Notes: generated by a model not told the origin, from the sequence alone. Counted from the stretch's first letter, positions 1 through 12,107 are shown. The stretch is 64,000 nt of DNA from PALSA-693 sp963834725 (GCA_963834725.1 CAWICN010000001.1:4588001-4652000); one strand, 5' to 3'. Numbers and translations are program-made.

Positions 1-3000
1 CATCGTCACGTTTCTCGTGGTGGCGGCCTGCGTGGTGTTCACCTTCAAAGAGCTACAGCCTTCCCAGCTCTTCAAGAACACCACGCCGGCGGGTGGCGAC
101 ATGGGCGCCCACGTCTGGCTTCCGGCCTACGTCAAATCCAGCCTGCTGCCCCACTTGCGGATCACCGGCTGGACACCCGATTGGTACGACGGCTTTCCGG
201 CCCTGACCTTCTATTTCCCGGGGCCGATCGTCGCCATTGCCCTCCTGTCCTACGTCATTCCCTACAACATCGCCTTCAAGCTGGTCACCGTGGTGGGCCT
301 GCTCGCGCTGCCGGTTGCCGCGTGGGCCTTCGGCCGCCTGGCCCGGCTCCGGTTTCCCGGCCCTGCCTGCCTGGCCCTTGCGACCCTGCCATATCTCTTC
401 GGCCGGGAGTTCACCATCTATGGCGGCAATATCGCCTCGACGATGGCCGGCGAGTTCAGTTTCTCGATCAGCCTCTCGCTGGCACTCGTCTTCCTGGGCC
501 TGGTCGCGCGAGGCCTCGAGGACGGCCGGCATCGGGCCCTCGCCGCCATCGTGCTGGCGGCGTGTGGTGTTTGCCACATCCTGCCGTTGTTCTTCGCGAT
601 CGGGGGCGCCATCGTGCTGACCCTGATGCGCTTCGACCGCCGGCGGCTTCGGTGGATCGTGCCGGTGCTGGTCGCCGGCGCCCTCCTTATCGCCTTCTGG
701 GCCTTGCCGTTCTACGCCCGACTCCCGTACGCCACCAACATGGGCTACGAAAAGCTCACCAACTACCTCGGCAGCCTGTTCCCCGGTTCGGACACGTGGC
801 TGTACATCCTCGCCGCGATCGGCGTCATGCTGGCGCTCGCCCGGAGAAACAGGGTCGGCATGTTTTTCACCATCATGGCGGTGCTCTCTGCACTGGTGTT
901 CCGATTCGCGCCTCAGGCGCGACTGTGGAACGCCCGGGTGCTCCCGTTCTGGTTCCTCTGCCTGTACCTGCTGGCCGGTCTGGCCTTCATGGAGGCCGGC
1001 ACCCTGCTGGTAGAGCATCTGCGCACACCGGAGAGTCGCCGGGGGGCGCTGATCAGCGTTCCGATCGTCACTGGCGTCATCGCGTTCGCATGGGTCAACT
1101 ACCCGTTGCACAACCTGCCCTTCGGGCATGCGAGCGCTTCGGGCAAATACTCCTGGATGGGGATCAGCAGTTACGACTCCTCGTACGTTCCCTCCTGGAT
1201 CAACTGGAACTACTCCGGCTACCAGTCCTCGGGAAAGGCCCGCGAGCAGGAGTACTTCGCTCTGATTGCCGAGATGACCAAGCTGGGCAAGGACCCCTCC
1301 TACGGGTGTGGGCGGGCGATGTGGGAATACGAGCCCGAGCTGGACCAGATGGGCACTCCTGACGCGCTGATGCTCCTGCCCTACTGGACTCGCGGATGCA
1401 TCGGGTCGCAGGAAGGTCTGTACTACGAATCGTCGGCGACCACGCCGTACCACTTCCTCGACGCGGCCGAGCTCTCGGACCAGCCGTCCAACCCGGTCCG
1501 CGGCCTCGACTACCCCGATGGCCCCGATGTGGCCGAAGGCGTCCAGCACCTGCAGATGCTCGGGGTCAAGTACTTCATGGCCGAAACCCCTGACATCGAG
1601 GCCGCTGCCGACGCCGACAGCAACCTGCAGCTGATCGCCACGGTCGGCCCTTTCCCTGTCACCTACACAACCGGCTCGAAATCCTCGGTCAAGCAGCGCA
1701 CATGGAAGATCTACGAAGTGGAGAACTCGCCTGAGGTGACCCCGCTCGCCTATCAGCCGGTGGTCATCCGGGGCGTTTCGAAGGGCGGCCAGCCCTGGCT
1801 CACCGCTTCTGAGAACTGGTACCTCAACCCCGGCCTCTGGGATGTGTACGAGGCCGCTTCAGGTCCCGGGAACTGGGCCCGGGTATCCAGCAACTCAACC
1901 GCTCTGCCTCACACGTCGCTCCCGTCGGTGCAGGTTTCCGACATCCACGAGGGGACGGAGTCGATCTCGTTCAATGTGGACCAGACCGGCGTACCCGTGC
2001 TGGTCAAAACCTCATACTTCCCGAACTGGAGCGTGAGCGGCGCCAGCGGTGTCTACCGTGTCACCCCCAATCTCATGGTGGTGATTCCTACCGCCACGCA
2101 CGTCACGCTGACCTACGGCTACACCTCCCTCGATTGGCTGGCGTTCATGCTGTCGCTTCTGGGTGTTCTCGGTCTGGTCGTGCTGTGGCGCCGGCCGCCG
2201 GTGACATACCCCCAGCTCGGCTATCTGACTGTTGGCGACGATCCTTATCCAGGGCCCCGGCCCCCGGCTACTAAGGTTCGGCCCGGGATGGCCGACTTCG
2301 ATCCGAATGCCCTCGCCCCTGATGCCCTCGCCGCCGTCTTCAAGGCATACGACATCCGCGGGACCGTTCCCGATCAGCTCAACGCCGACCTCGCCCGAGC
2401 GGTCGGCGTGGCGTTCGCCGGCTTCTCCGGTTCGGACCGGGTCGTCGTCGCACGAGACATGCGGCCATCCGGCGTGGAGCTCACGAGCGCTTTTGCGGCC
2501 GGGGTCACCTCCGCCGGTATCGACGTTGTCGATCTCGGATTGACCTCGACCGACGAGCTCTACTTCGCGTCGGGGAGCCTGGACGCGGCGGGCGCGATGT
2601 TCACGGCGTCGCACAATCCCGCGCACTACAACGGCATCAAGCTGTGCCTGGCGGGGGCCCGGCCCGTTGGTGCGGATACCGGGCTTCGCCAGCTGATGGC
2701 CAGTGTGGCAGCCATCGGTCGAGACGGCTATCAGGCCGCGTCCGTCCCAGGGACCGTTACCCGAGCCGACGTGTTGTCGGCCTACGCCGCCAAGGTCCGA
2801 TCGTTCGTCTCGATCCCGGACCTCCGACCGCTCAAGGTGATCGCCGACACAGCCAACGGCATGGGCGGACTGGTCGTCCCCGCGGTCTTCGCCGAGCTGC
2901 CGTTCCAGCTGGAGGTTCTCTACGGGGAGCTGGACGGCACCTTCCCGAACCACCCCGCCGACCCCATCCAGCCCAAAAACCTGGTGGCGCTTCAGTCCCG

Positions 3001-3694
3001 CGTCGTCGAGACCGGCGCCGACGTAGGTTTGGCATTCGACGGCGACGCCGACCGGTGCTTCCTCGTCGACGACCAGGGGGTCCCGCTCTCGGGGTCGACG
3101 ACCACCGGCCTGGTGGCCGCCGCCATGCTCGACAAGCATCCCGGCGCCACCATCCTGCACAACCTCATCTGCTCCAAAGCGGTGCCCGAAATCGTCCGGG
3201 AACGGGGCGGGATCCCGGTCCGGACCCGGGTTGGCCACTCGTTTATCAAAGCCATCATGGCCGACACAGATGCCCTTTTTGGCGGCGAACACTCCGGCCA
3301 CTACTACTTCCGGGAGAACTTCCGGGCGGACTCGGGATCGATCGCCGCCGTCGTCGTGCTCGAAGTCCTGTCGCAGAGTGGACGACGGTTGTCGGACTTG
3401 CGCGCCGACTTCGAGCGCTACGCCGATTCGGGCGAGATCAACACCGAGGTGGCGGATCCGCCCGCGGTGATCGAAACGGTGGCGGCATACTTCGCCGGCG
3501 CGCGTCAGGACCGGCTGGACGGCTTGACCGTCGACCTCGGCGAGTGGTGGTTCAACGTGCGACCGTCCAACACCGAGCCCCTGCTCCGGCTCAACCTCGA
3601 GGCGGCCGACCGCGAGATGTGCTCGGCTCGCACCGAGGAGATCCTGGCCCTCATCCGGATCTCCGGCATGAGGCCGGCAGGGCAGGAGGACTAG
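1..3694 (+). CDS. GT-C-type membrane protein fused to phosphomannomutase/phosphoglucomutase (5' end outside window)
   Basis: The frame is open from the first bases, and a hydrophobic segment is already running there, so the true start lies upstream; the GTG at 17 is only the first internal candidate. Residues about 1-735 (counted from 17) form a polytopic membrane protein with a GGDMGAHVWLP motif and a YDGFPALTFYFPGP loop, as in the PTPS-related/GT-C membrane family. The last helix lies near residues 712-728. Residues 758-1225 are a full-length alpha-D-phosphohexomutase: TASHNP carries the catalytic phosphoserine, DGDADR binds metal, GEHSGHYYF contacts sugar and RPSNTEP binds phosphate. The mutase interconverts hexose 1- and 6-phosphates for GDP-mannose or glycan precursors. 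No stop separates the halves; an internal ATG at 2288 could begin the mutase but lacks a clear ribosome site. A real fusion or a lost stop codon are both possible. Confidence 0.85.
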   Translation, partial: IVTFLVVAACVVFTFKELQPSQLFKNTTPAGGDMGAHVWLPAYVKSSLLPHLRITGWTPDWYDGFPALTFYFPGPIVAIALLSYVIPYNIAFKLVTVVGLLALPVAAWAFGRLARLRFPGPACLALATLPYLFGREFTIYGGNIASTMAGEFSFSISLSLALVFLGLVARGLEDGRHRALAAIVLAACGVCHILPLFFAIGGAIVLTLMRFDRRRLRWIVPVLVAGALLIAFWALPFYARLPYATNMGYEKLTNYLGSLFPGSDTWLYILAAIGVMLALARRNRVGMFFTIMAVLSALVFRFAPQARLWNARVLPFWFLCLYLLAGLAFMEAGTLLVEHLRTPESRRGALISVPIVTGVIAFAWVNYPLHNLPFGHASASGKYSWMGISSYDSSYVPSWINWNYSGYQSSGKAREQEYFALIAEMTKLGKDPSYGCGRAMWEYEPELDQMGTPDALMLLPYWTRGCIGSQEGLYYESSATTPYHFLDAAELSDQPSNPVRGLDYPDGPDVAEGVQHLQMLGVKYFMAETPDIEAAADADSNLQLIATVGPFPVTYTTGSKSSVKQRTWKIYEVENSPEVTPLAYQPVVIRGVSKGGQPWLTASENWYLNPGLWDVYEAASGPGNWARVSSNSTALPHTSLPSVQVSDIHEGTESISFNVDQTGVPVLVKTSYFPNWSVSGASGVYRVTPNLMVVIPTATHVTLTYGYTSLDWLAFMLSLLGVLGLVVLWRRPPVTYPQLGYLTVGDDPYPGPRPPATKVRPGMADFDPNALAPDALAAVFKAYDIRGTVPDQLNADLARAVGVAFAGFSGSDRVVVARDMRPSGVELTSAFAAGVTSAGIDVVDLGLTSTDELYFASGSLDAAGAMFTASHNPAHYNGIKLCLAGARPVGADTGLRQLMASVAAIGRDGYQAASVPGTVTRADVLSAYAAKVRSFVSIPDLRPLKVIADTANGMGGLVVPAVFAELPFQLEVLYGELDGTFPNHPADPIQPKNLVALQSRVVETGADVGLAFDGDADRCFLVDDQGVPLSGSTTTGLVAAAMLDKHPGATILHNLICSKAVPEIVRERGGIPVRTRVGHSFIKAIMADTDALFGGEHSGHYYFRENFRADSGSIAAVVVLEVLSQSGRRLSDLRADFERYADSGEINTEVADPPAVIETVAAYFAGARQDRLDGLTVDLGEWWFNVRPSNTEPLLRLNLEAADREMCSARTEEILALIRISGMRPAGQED

Positions 3695-3892
3695 CCGGAC
3701 GACGGGCCCGCGGAGGGCGGCCGGTGGACGGGCGCGACGGGCCGGGTCCAGCCAGGGCCGTTGCCGGGTCTCGCTACACTCCCGACCCAACCGACGCAAC
3801 CCGACGCAACCCGACCGGCTGGTGCCACCGGTCGCCACTCGCCGACCGGGCCCTGCCTTCCGCCCCGTCAATGCAAAGGAACCGATTCCGAC

Positions 3893-4144
3893 ATGGCCCT
3901 CAACCCCAAGCTCCTCGAGATCCTGGCCTGTCCCAAGGACAAGGGTCCGCTTCTGTACTTCGCCGACGAGGAATCCCTCTACAACCCGCGCCTCCGACTG
4001 CGGTACCGGATCACCGATGACATTCCGATCATGCTGGTGGACGAGGCCGAGACAGTCGACGAACCCGAGCACGAGCGGCTCCTCGCCAAGGCGGCAGCAG
4101 ATGGCATCTCTCCGACCTTCGATCCCGGCAGTAAACCGAGGTGA
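3893..4144 (+). CDS. Trm112 family small protein
   Basis: An 83-residue protein beginning MALNPKLLEILACPKDKGPL, the typical start of the bacterial Trm112/YcaR family. The family usually has two Cys pairs for zinc, but here only the first region (ILACPKDKG) has a Cys, so zinc binding is doubtful. The ATG at 3893 is chosen because homology starts there and AAAGGA sits 12 bases upstream; the frame is open further upstream to 3761 without family similarity. The stop overlaps the start of the next gene in a GTGA. The mutase/Trm112/SIS-isomerase order is common in actinobacteria, which supports the identification. The cellular role of these small proteins is not established; some act as partners of methyltransferases. 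Confidence 0.8.
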   Translation: MALNPKLLEILACPKDKGPLLYFADEESLYNPRLRLRYRITDDIPIMLVDEAETVDEPEHERLLAKAAADGISPTFDPGSKPR

Positions 4145-5175
4145 CCCTGGACACCCTCGGGATGTTTGCGGCCACTGCGGATCTCCCCGAACAGGTCGCC
4201 GCGGCGGCCGAGCGCGCCCGCGGCCTCGGCGGACTGCGCGATCCGGCCGCGATCGAACAGGTGGTCCTGATCGGCATGGGCGGCAGCGGCATCGCCGGCG
4301 ACGTCGTGGCCGCGATCGCCGCGCCGATGCTTGCGGTGCCGGTCCTCGCGGTCAAGTCCTACGAGTGCCCGGCCTTCGTGAACACCCACAGCCTGGTGTT
4401 CGCCGTCTCGGCATCTGGAGACACCGCGGAGACCCTGCAGGCCGCCGCGGACGCAGCCGACGCCGGCGCCACCATGGTCGCGATCACCGGCGGAGGGAAA
4501 CTCGCTCAGCTGGCGGCGACATGGAACGCTCCGACCATCCGGGTCCCCGCCACAATCCCCCAGCCCCGATCCGGGGTCGGCGCCATGTCAATCCCACCGC
4601 TCGTCGTGCTGGACGAGATGGGCCTTTACCGCGGCGGTCAGTACTGGATCGAGGCCGCGGTACACCAGCTCCGGCTTCGCCGTGATGAGCTCGTTGGCGC
4701 AGGGGAGTCGAGCCCGGCGGCCACCGTCGCCCGTCGCATCGGCCGAACCATCCCCCTGATCCATGGTGGCGGGGCCATCGGGGCCGTGGCCGCCGAGCGC
4801 TGGAAGACCCAGGTCAATGAGAACGCCAAAGCGCCGGCTTTCTGGAGCGTCCAGCCCGAGCTCTGCCACAACGAGGTGTGCGGGTGGGGCCAGCACGGCG
4901 ACGTCACCCGTCAGGTCATTACCGCGATCGCCCTCCGGCACGATGGCGAGCATCCGCAGCTGGAGCGACGCTTCGATCTGGTGGCGGAGTTACTCCAGGA
5001 GGTGGTAGCCGACACCATCGAGGTGCGCGCCGAAGGCGACGGTGACCTGGCGCAACTGCTCGACCTGATCCTCTTCGGCGACTACGTGTCGCTCTGGATG
5101 GCGGTCCACGCCGGGATCGACCCGGGGCCGGTTCCGGTCCTGGTCGAGCTCAAGGACCTGCTGGGCGGCCCCTAG
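4141..5175 (+). CDS. SIS-domain bifunctional phosphoglucose/phosphomannose isomerase
   Basis: A 344-residue SIS-fold sugar isomerase. The N-terminal SIS domain has VVLIGMGGSGIAGDV (residues about 40-54) and AVSASGDTAETLQA, the phosphosugar-binding Ser/Thr loops. The C-terminal half has the PGI/PMI-specific KTQVNENAKAPAF and PELCHNEVCGW segments that carry the catalytic Glu and His. The enzyme interconverts fructose 6-phosphate with glucose 6-phosphate and mannose 6-phosphate. That fits its position just after the phosphohexomutase domain: together they supply hexose 1-phosphates for nucleotide-sugar synthesis. It starts with GTG at 4141, sharing GTGA with the Trm112 stop, so the two are translationally coupled. 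Confidence 0.88.
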   Translation: MTLDTLGMFAATADLPEQVAAAAERARGLGGLRDPAAIEQVVLIGMGGSGIAGDVVAAIAAPMLAVPVLAVKSYECPAFVNTHSLVFAVSASGDTAETLQAAADAADAGATMVAITGGGKLAQLAATWNAPTIRVPATIPQPRSGVGAMSIPPLVVLDEMGLYRGGQYWIEAAVHQLRLRRDELVGAGESSPAATVARRIGRTIPLIHGGGAIGAVAAERWKTQVNENAKAPAFWSVQPELCHNEVCGWGQHGDVTRQVITAIALRHDGEHPQLERRFDLVAELLQEVVADTIEVRAEGDGDLAQLLDLILFGDYVSLWMAVHAGIDPGPVPVLVELKDLLGGP

Positions 5176-5503
5176 CGCTTCGCTTTGCCTTGGCACCCGG
5201 TCGGCCGCAAACGGTGGTCGCTAGATGGCGGGGGTGGCAGCATTTCCCACCCTCAGTGGTTTTCGGGGTCTTGACCGTCGGGTCTACGATAAGGTCGAGG
5301 CCGGACCTCAGCGGGTCTGTGGTTGTAAGTCGATGCCAGTCGCAGGCGAAACGACCCACGTAAGGCAGCCCGTGCTGCTGATCATGGTGCGGCTTAGAAG
5401 TAAGCCCTGATCGCCGGCCAGGACCATCGGGGTTCTGCGGCGTTCAGGCGGGTGTGGGGTCAAAGATCAGGTCAGCCGCTGAGGTCCGCTACTTTTCTTG
5501 CCA
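5176..5503 (+). other. gene-free stretch with a nested hairpin; possible structured RNA
   Basis: No coding signal is visible in these 328 bases. The clearest structure is a nested stem: GATCA (5380-5384) pairs with TGATC (5408-5412), and inside it GGCTTA (5391-5396) pairs perfectly with TAAGCC (5401-5406) around a GAAG loop. A smaller CAGC/GCTG hairpin lies just upstream. I compared it by eye with SRP RNA, tmRNA, RNase P RNA and cobalamin, SAM, SAH, c-di-GMP and c-di-AMP riboswitches and found no convincing match. The hairpin lies upstream of a decayed response regulator, so it may be the remains of a regulatory leader. Confidence 0.3.
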
Positions 5504-6046
5504 ATGAGCGAGGCAGCGCCCGGCTGCGAACACCCGATCCGGGTCGTGATCGCAGATGATCATGCCGGGTACCGGCGCGGCCTGCACCGGGCGCTCCGTG
5601 CCCACCCGCCGCTATCCAGGTCGCCGCCCAGGGCGAGAGCCTGATCACCCCATCGATGGCGTCCAAGCTCCTGCGCGAGTTCAACTCGCTGGCGACACAG
5701 GCCGCCGCGCCGACGAGGCGCGTTCCCGACCCGCAACCACTGGTGGCGCAGCCGGGCCCGTCGCCGGCGCAGCCGGCCCCTTCGCCGGCGCAGGGTGCCC
5801 CTTCGTTGGCGCAGGGGGCCCCGTCCCTCGGCGGAGCCGAGCCGGTTCTCACCCGCCGCGAACTCGAGGTCCTGACCCTCGTGGCCCAGGGTTTGAGCAA
5901 CCGATCGGCTCTACATCTCCAGGAACACAGTCAAGAACCACATGGGCAACATCCTCGAGAAGCTGCACCTACATTCGCGCACCGAGGCGGTCATGTACGC
6001 GGTCCGCCGGCGGCTGTTCGACTCCCACCTGACCGATCCCGGCTGA
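5504..6046 (+). pseudogene. LuxR/NarL-type response regulator pseudogene
   Basis: Three pieces of one response regulator lie in frames 2, 1 and 2. From ATG 5504 it reads IRVVIADDHAGYRRGLHRAL, the start of a receiver domain with the acidic pair. Around 5620 the sequence jumps, out of frame, to VAAQGESLITPSMASKLLREF, the usual end of a receiver plus linker; some 75 residues, including the phosphorylated Asp, are gone. The linker is expanded by PSPAQPAPSPAQGAPSLAQ-type repeats. The HTH starts LTRRELEVLTLVAQGLSNR, then a second frameshift near 5905 leads to YISRNTVKNHMGNILEKL and a TGA at 6044. It cannot make a working protein. No partner kinase is adjacent. The intact LuxR regulator at 21.6 kb is a different gene. 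Confidence 0.8.
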
Positions 6047-6253
6047 GGGGCGGTGGGCGATGGCGGAAAGGCGGAAGGCGGTGGGGTGGGGCGTGGGGAC
6101 TGCGCCGGCGGCGACCGCGTTTGCGGCTTGCTGGAACTGTGCCCGTTTGAGGGGGTCCCCACCTCTTCGGGTGGAAAATCCGCGTTGCGGGCGCAACTGA
6201 ATGGTCCCACGCCCTGTTTCACGATTCCGCCCGGCGGGCAGCCGTCCGTACCT

Positions 6254-6373
6254 TTTTCTGAAGCGAATCATGCCCAAAACGACTGACGCTCGCCTTTTCT
6301 GAAGCGAACTGCACCCAGTTAAAGGGGGCCGCGCTGCAGAAAATGGTGGAAGGGACGCGATCGCAACAGAAAA
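6254..6373. repeat. cluster of TTTTCTGNAGCG short repeats, both orientations
   Basis: Forward copies of a short motif lie at 6254-6267 and 6295-6311 (TTTTCTGAAGCGAACTG). Inverted core copies lie at 6332-6343 (CGCTGCAGAAAA) and, more degenerate, near 6362-6373 (CGCAACAGAAAA). The same 17-base motif recurs 20 kb away at 26659-26737. The flanking 6047-6253 holds no gene that I can support. Confidence 0.65.
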
Positions 6374-6411
6374 GCTTCGAGGTGTGGCGCCTGGCAGCCC
6401 GCCCGGCGGGA

Positions 6412-6590
6412 CGCCGGGCTCGCCGCCTCGCCGGCCTCCGCTCGCCGGCTCGCCGGCCTCAACTCGCGGGCTCGGTCGCCGGCCTCCGCTCGCCGGCCTC
6501 CGCTCGCCGGCTCGCCGGCCTCAGCTCGCCGGCCTCAACTCGCGGGCTCGGTCGACCGCTCGCCGGCTCGCCGGCCTTCGCTCGCTGGCC
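6412..6590. repeat. imperfect GC-rich tandem repeats
   Basis: Iterated blocks of CTCGCCGGC, GCCGGCCTCCG and CAACTCGCGGGCTCGGTC form two imperfect larger units that abut the 3' end of the DUF2079 gene. Open frames across it are low-complexity by-products of the repeat and are not called as genes. Confidence 0.7.
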
Positions 6591-8099
6591 TCAGCTCCCG
6601 GCCCGCCGGTACACCGCCACCCCACCCCCCTGGCCCACTCTCACGAACTGGCGGGAGATCGAATCCCAGACGGCCTGGTCGGTTCGCGACAGTCCGGTTG
6701 GCAGGGGCAGGACCACATACTGGACCGTGCCGGCGAACGGCAGTCGCTGACCCTCGTGCGTGTACAGCCCCCAGTACTGGGCGGAGAAGGGCGTGGGCCA
6801 CTGGTAGATCCGGGTGCGGTGGTCCAGATGGGCAACGAAGGGGTAGTAGGCGGACACGACCGCATGCGGCGGCACCTCGCGAAGCACCGCGTTGATGGCT
6901 CGCACCTGCGGGCTGGCCGGGTTCAGGTGGGGGTAGGTCTGCCGGGAGAACGGCGCCAGCCCCCAGAACAGACATGAAAAGAACGCGGCAGCCACGACCA
7001 CCGCCGTCAAGAGATAACGGCGCAAACCCGGTGAAAGCGACACGACCGCAAACGCCGTCCCGAGGGCCAGCACCGGAAGGACCGGCATCGAGTAGTGGTA
7101 CAGGATCTGGTGCATGTAGGGAAAGGTGCTCAGCATGTTCTCGCCCAGGCTGAGGACCCCGATGGCCGCCAGTTCGGGAGCGACAACGAACCCGAAGCCG
7201 AAAGCGGCGCCCATCTGCCACAGGTAGAACAGCCGGCCGCCGCTGCGGGCATACCGCCAGAATCCGACGGGATGGGCCGCTGGTGTCGTCAACAGGCCGC
7301 CGACACCCCCGAACGGGATGCGGTTGGAGTAGAACGACATGGTCCCGAGGATGATGTTGATCACCACCGTGTAGGCGACCACCGTCCACGCCACCGCGCC
7401 GATCCCGATACGCAGCCCCCATGTCCGGTTGCGCCGGAAATAGACCCACACCGCCAGGGGGACGATGAGCAGGGCGGCGTCCTCCTTGACCAGCAGCGAC
7501 GACACCACCCCGCCGGCCAGCAGCATTGGCCTGGATTCGACGGCGGCGTAGATGGCGACGGCCACGGACAGGACCAGAAACGCTTCCGGGTGGAACTGCT
7601 CGAGGTTGCCGTTCTGCAGCGCCGGGTTCAGCAGGTAGGCGGCCGCCAGCCCGGTGGCAATGAGAGCCGAGGCCGAGCGTCGCAGGGCGAGCAGGTAGAC
7701 GGGCACCGCGGCGGCAGCCAGCAAGCAGGTCTGCAGGACCAGCAGGGCCTGGGCGTGCGGCCACACCCAGTACAGCGGCACCGCCAGCAGGAGGATGAAC
7801 GACGTGTGATCCCCGAACAGGTTCCGTCCCATGACCGTCACGAACGGAGCGTGAAAGCGGCTGAGGAGCCATACGCCCTGGTCGAAGATTCCCATGTCGT
7901 ATCCAGGCGTGCCGTAGCTGTCGTGCACCGCGACCGACAGGTGCCCGAACCAGAGCACATAGGCGCTGATCAACACCGCGACCGGGGCATGGCGCAGCAG
8001 CCGGACTCGGCGCCGACCGAAGACGGGGGCTCGATCGAGGGCCGGGTCCTGCGGTCGTGGGGGGGTGACAACCTGGTCGTCGGTTGAAACCCCTGTCAC
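6591..8099 (-). CDS. DUF2079 polytopic membrane protein
   Basis: About 502 residues with roughly ten hydrophobic helices. The first follows RRVRLLRHAPVAVLISAYVLWFG; the extracytoplasmic region has the family-typical YDMGIFDQGVWLLSRF and GDHTSFILLLAVPLYWVWP segments, then QNGNLEQFHPEAF. DUF2079 proteins resemble GT-C glycosyltransferases of the ArnT/PMT type, but the activity is not known. GTG 8099 (VTGVSTDDQ) is preferred over the more upstream frame opening at 8177, because the latter adds only an Arg/Pro-rich tail. The gene is divergent from secA, with 87 bases between starts. A role in cell-envelope glycan assembly would fit the GT-C domain at the window start, but this is inference. Confidence 0.8.
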   Translation of the reverse strand: MTGVSTDDQVVTPPRPQDPALDRAPVFGRRRVRLLRHAPVAVLISAYVLWFGHLSVAVHDSYGTPGYDMGIFDQGVWLLSRFHAPFVTVMGRNLFGDHTSFILLLAVPLYWVWPHAQALLVLQTCLLAAAAVPVYLLALRRSASALIATGLAAAYLLNPALQNGNLEQFHPEAFLVLSVAVAIYAAVESRPMLLAGGVVSSLLVKEDAALLIVPLAVWVYFRRNRTWGLRIGIGAVAWTVVAYTVVINIILGTMSFYSNRIPFGGVGGLLTTPAAHPVGFWRYARSGGRLFYLWQMGAAFGFGFVVAPELAAIGVLSLGENMLSTFPYMHQILYHYSMPVLPVLALGTAFAVVSLSPGLRRYLLTAVVVAAAFFSCLFWGLAPFSRQTYPHLNPASPQVRAINAVLREVPPHAVVSAYYPFVAHLDHRTRIYQWPTPFSAQYWGLYTHEGQRLPFAGTVQYVVLPLPTGLSRTDQAVWDSISRQFVRVGQGGGVAVYRRAGS

Positions 8100-8186
8100 A
8101 TCCAGAGCGTAGGCACGTCGAGAGGGTGGGCGGCGGTGGCGGCGCGGGCCCGGCGGCCAGCGGCCCGCCGGTACCATGGGTTGGTC

Positions 8187-10973
<2,787 letters not shown>

Positions 10974-10976
10974 CCG

Positions 10977-12107
10977 ATGCCGGCTAACTTCGGCGACCTG
11001 GAGTCCGAGCTGGCGGCCGTCCGCCGGCGCCTGGACGAGGCGGCTCGCTACCTGCGTCTCGACGAGCTACGGGTCCGTATGGCGACGCTGGAGAAGGAGC
11101 TGTCCCGGCCGGACCTCTGGGACGACACGGAGGCCGGGCAACGGGTGACGCGCGAGTACGGGCAGATCAAGGCCGATATCGACCTGCTGGACGGGCTCCG
11201 CGCCCAGATCGCCGACGCGGAGACGCTGTACCAGCTAGCCGTCGAAGAGGGCGACGATTCGGTGGCGGCCGAGCTCGAGGACATGGTGGGCGCAGTCGGC
11301 CGCGAGCTCGAGGCTCTCGAGCTGCGCTCGCTCTTCACCGGCGAGCACGATGAGAACGACGCGGTCTGCGAGATTCACGCCAAGGACGGCGGCACCGACG
11401 CCCAGGACTGGGCCGAGATGATGGTGCGGATGTTTCAGCGGTGGGCTGAGCGGCGAGGCTTCGACTTCGAGGTCGAGGACGTGAGCGAGGGCCAGGAAGC
11501 CGGCATCCTGTCAGCCAGCTTCATCATCCGCGGCCGCTACGCCACCGGGCTTTTGACCTCAGAGGGCGGTGTCCACCGCCTGGTGCGGATCTCCCCCTTC
11601 GACGCTCAAGCCCGCCGCCAGACCAGCTTTGCATCGATGAGCGTGGTGCCCTTCTTCGAGGACCTGTCGGGAGAGGTTGACATCGACGAGAAGGACCTGC
11701 GCATCGACACTTACCGCTCGTCGGGCGCCGGCGGCCAGCACGTGAACGTCACCGACTCGGCTGTGCGGATCACCCATCTCCCGACCGGCACCGTGGTGGC
11801 GGTGCAGAACGAACGGTCGCAGCACCAGAACAAGGCCAAAGCCATGCAGATCCTGGCGTCCAAGCTGGCCGAACTGCAGCGCGAGGCCCGCGACGCCGAA
11901 CTGTCGGCGATGGCCGGGCCGAAGGCCCTGGTCGGCTGGGGCGCCCAGATTCGCTCCTACGTCCTCGCTCCCTACCAGCAGGTCAAGGACCTGCGCACCG
12001 GCTACGAGACCGGAAACGTGCAGGCCGTGCTGGACGGGGACCTCGATCCCTTCATGGAGGCCTTCCTGCGCTGGCGCCGGGCCGGTGCGGGGGCGGCTGC
12101 CGGCTGA
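10977..12107 (+). CDS. prfB: peptide chain release factor 2
   Basis: A 376-residue class I release factor. The SPF anticodon-like tripeptide (RISPFDAQARRQTSF, about residue 205) marks it as RF2, reading UGA and UAA. The GGQ catalytic loop is in SSGAGGQHVNVTDSAVR (about 245-260). The reading frame is continuous from ATG 10977, so the autoregulatory in-frame UGA/+1 frameshift found in many prfB genes is absent. It starts three bases after secA and is probably cotranscribed with it; ftsE follows after 129 bases, the usual actinobacterial order. Confidence 0.97.
   Translation: MPANFGDLESELAAVRRRLDEAARYLRLDELRVRMATLEKELSRPDLWDDTEAGQRVTREYGQIKADIDLLDGLRAQIADAETLYQLAVEEGDDSVAAELEDMVGAVGRELEALELRSLFTGEHDENDAVCEIHAKDGGTDAQDWAEMMVRMFQRWAERRGFDFEVEDVSEGQEAGILSASFIIRGRYATGLLTSEGGVHRLVRISPFDAQARRQTSFASMSVVPFFEDLSGEVDIDEKDLRIDTYRSSGAGGQHVNVTDSAVRITHLPTGTVVAVQNERSQHQNKAKAMQILASKLAELQREARDAELSAMAGPKALVGWGAQIRSYVLAPYQQVKDLRTGYETGNVQAVLDGDLDPFMEAFLRWRRAGAGAAAG

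Noticed and set aside
2288..3694. Separate phosphomannomutase gene starting at ATG 2288
   Set aside because: No stop lies between the membrane part and the mutase, and no clear ribosome site precedes 2288; kept as an alternative inside the fused entry.
2012..4072. Long minus-strand open frame (686 codons) opposite the mutase domain
   Set aside because: It is antisense to a well-conserved enzyme, is His/Gly/Arg-rich and matches no family; high GC produces such shadows.
5280..5460. SRP RNA, tmRNA, RNase P RNA or a known riboswitch
   Set aside because: Core sequences of those RNAs are not present; only unassigned hairpins are visible.
10977..11060. Programmed +1 frameshift in prfB
   Set aside because: No in-frame UGA near codon 25; the frame is continuous from the ATG.
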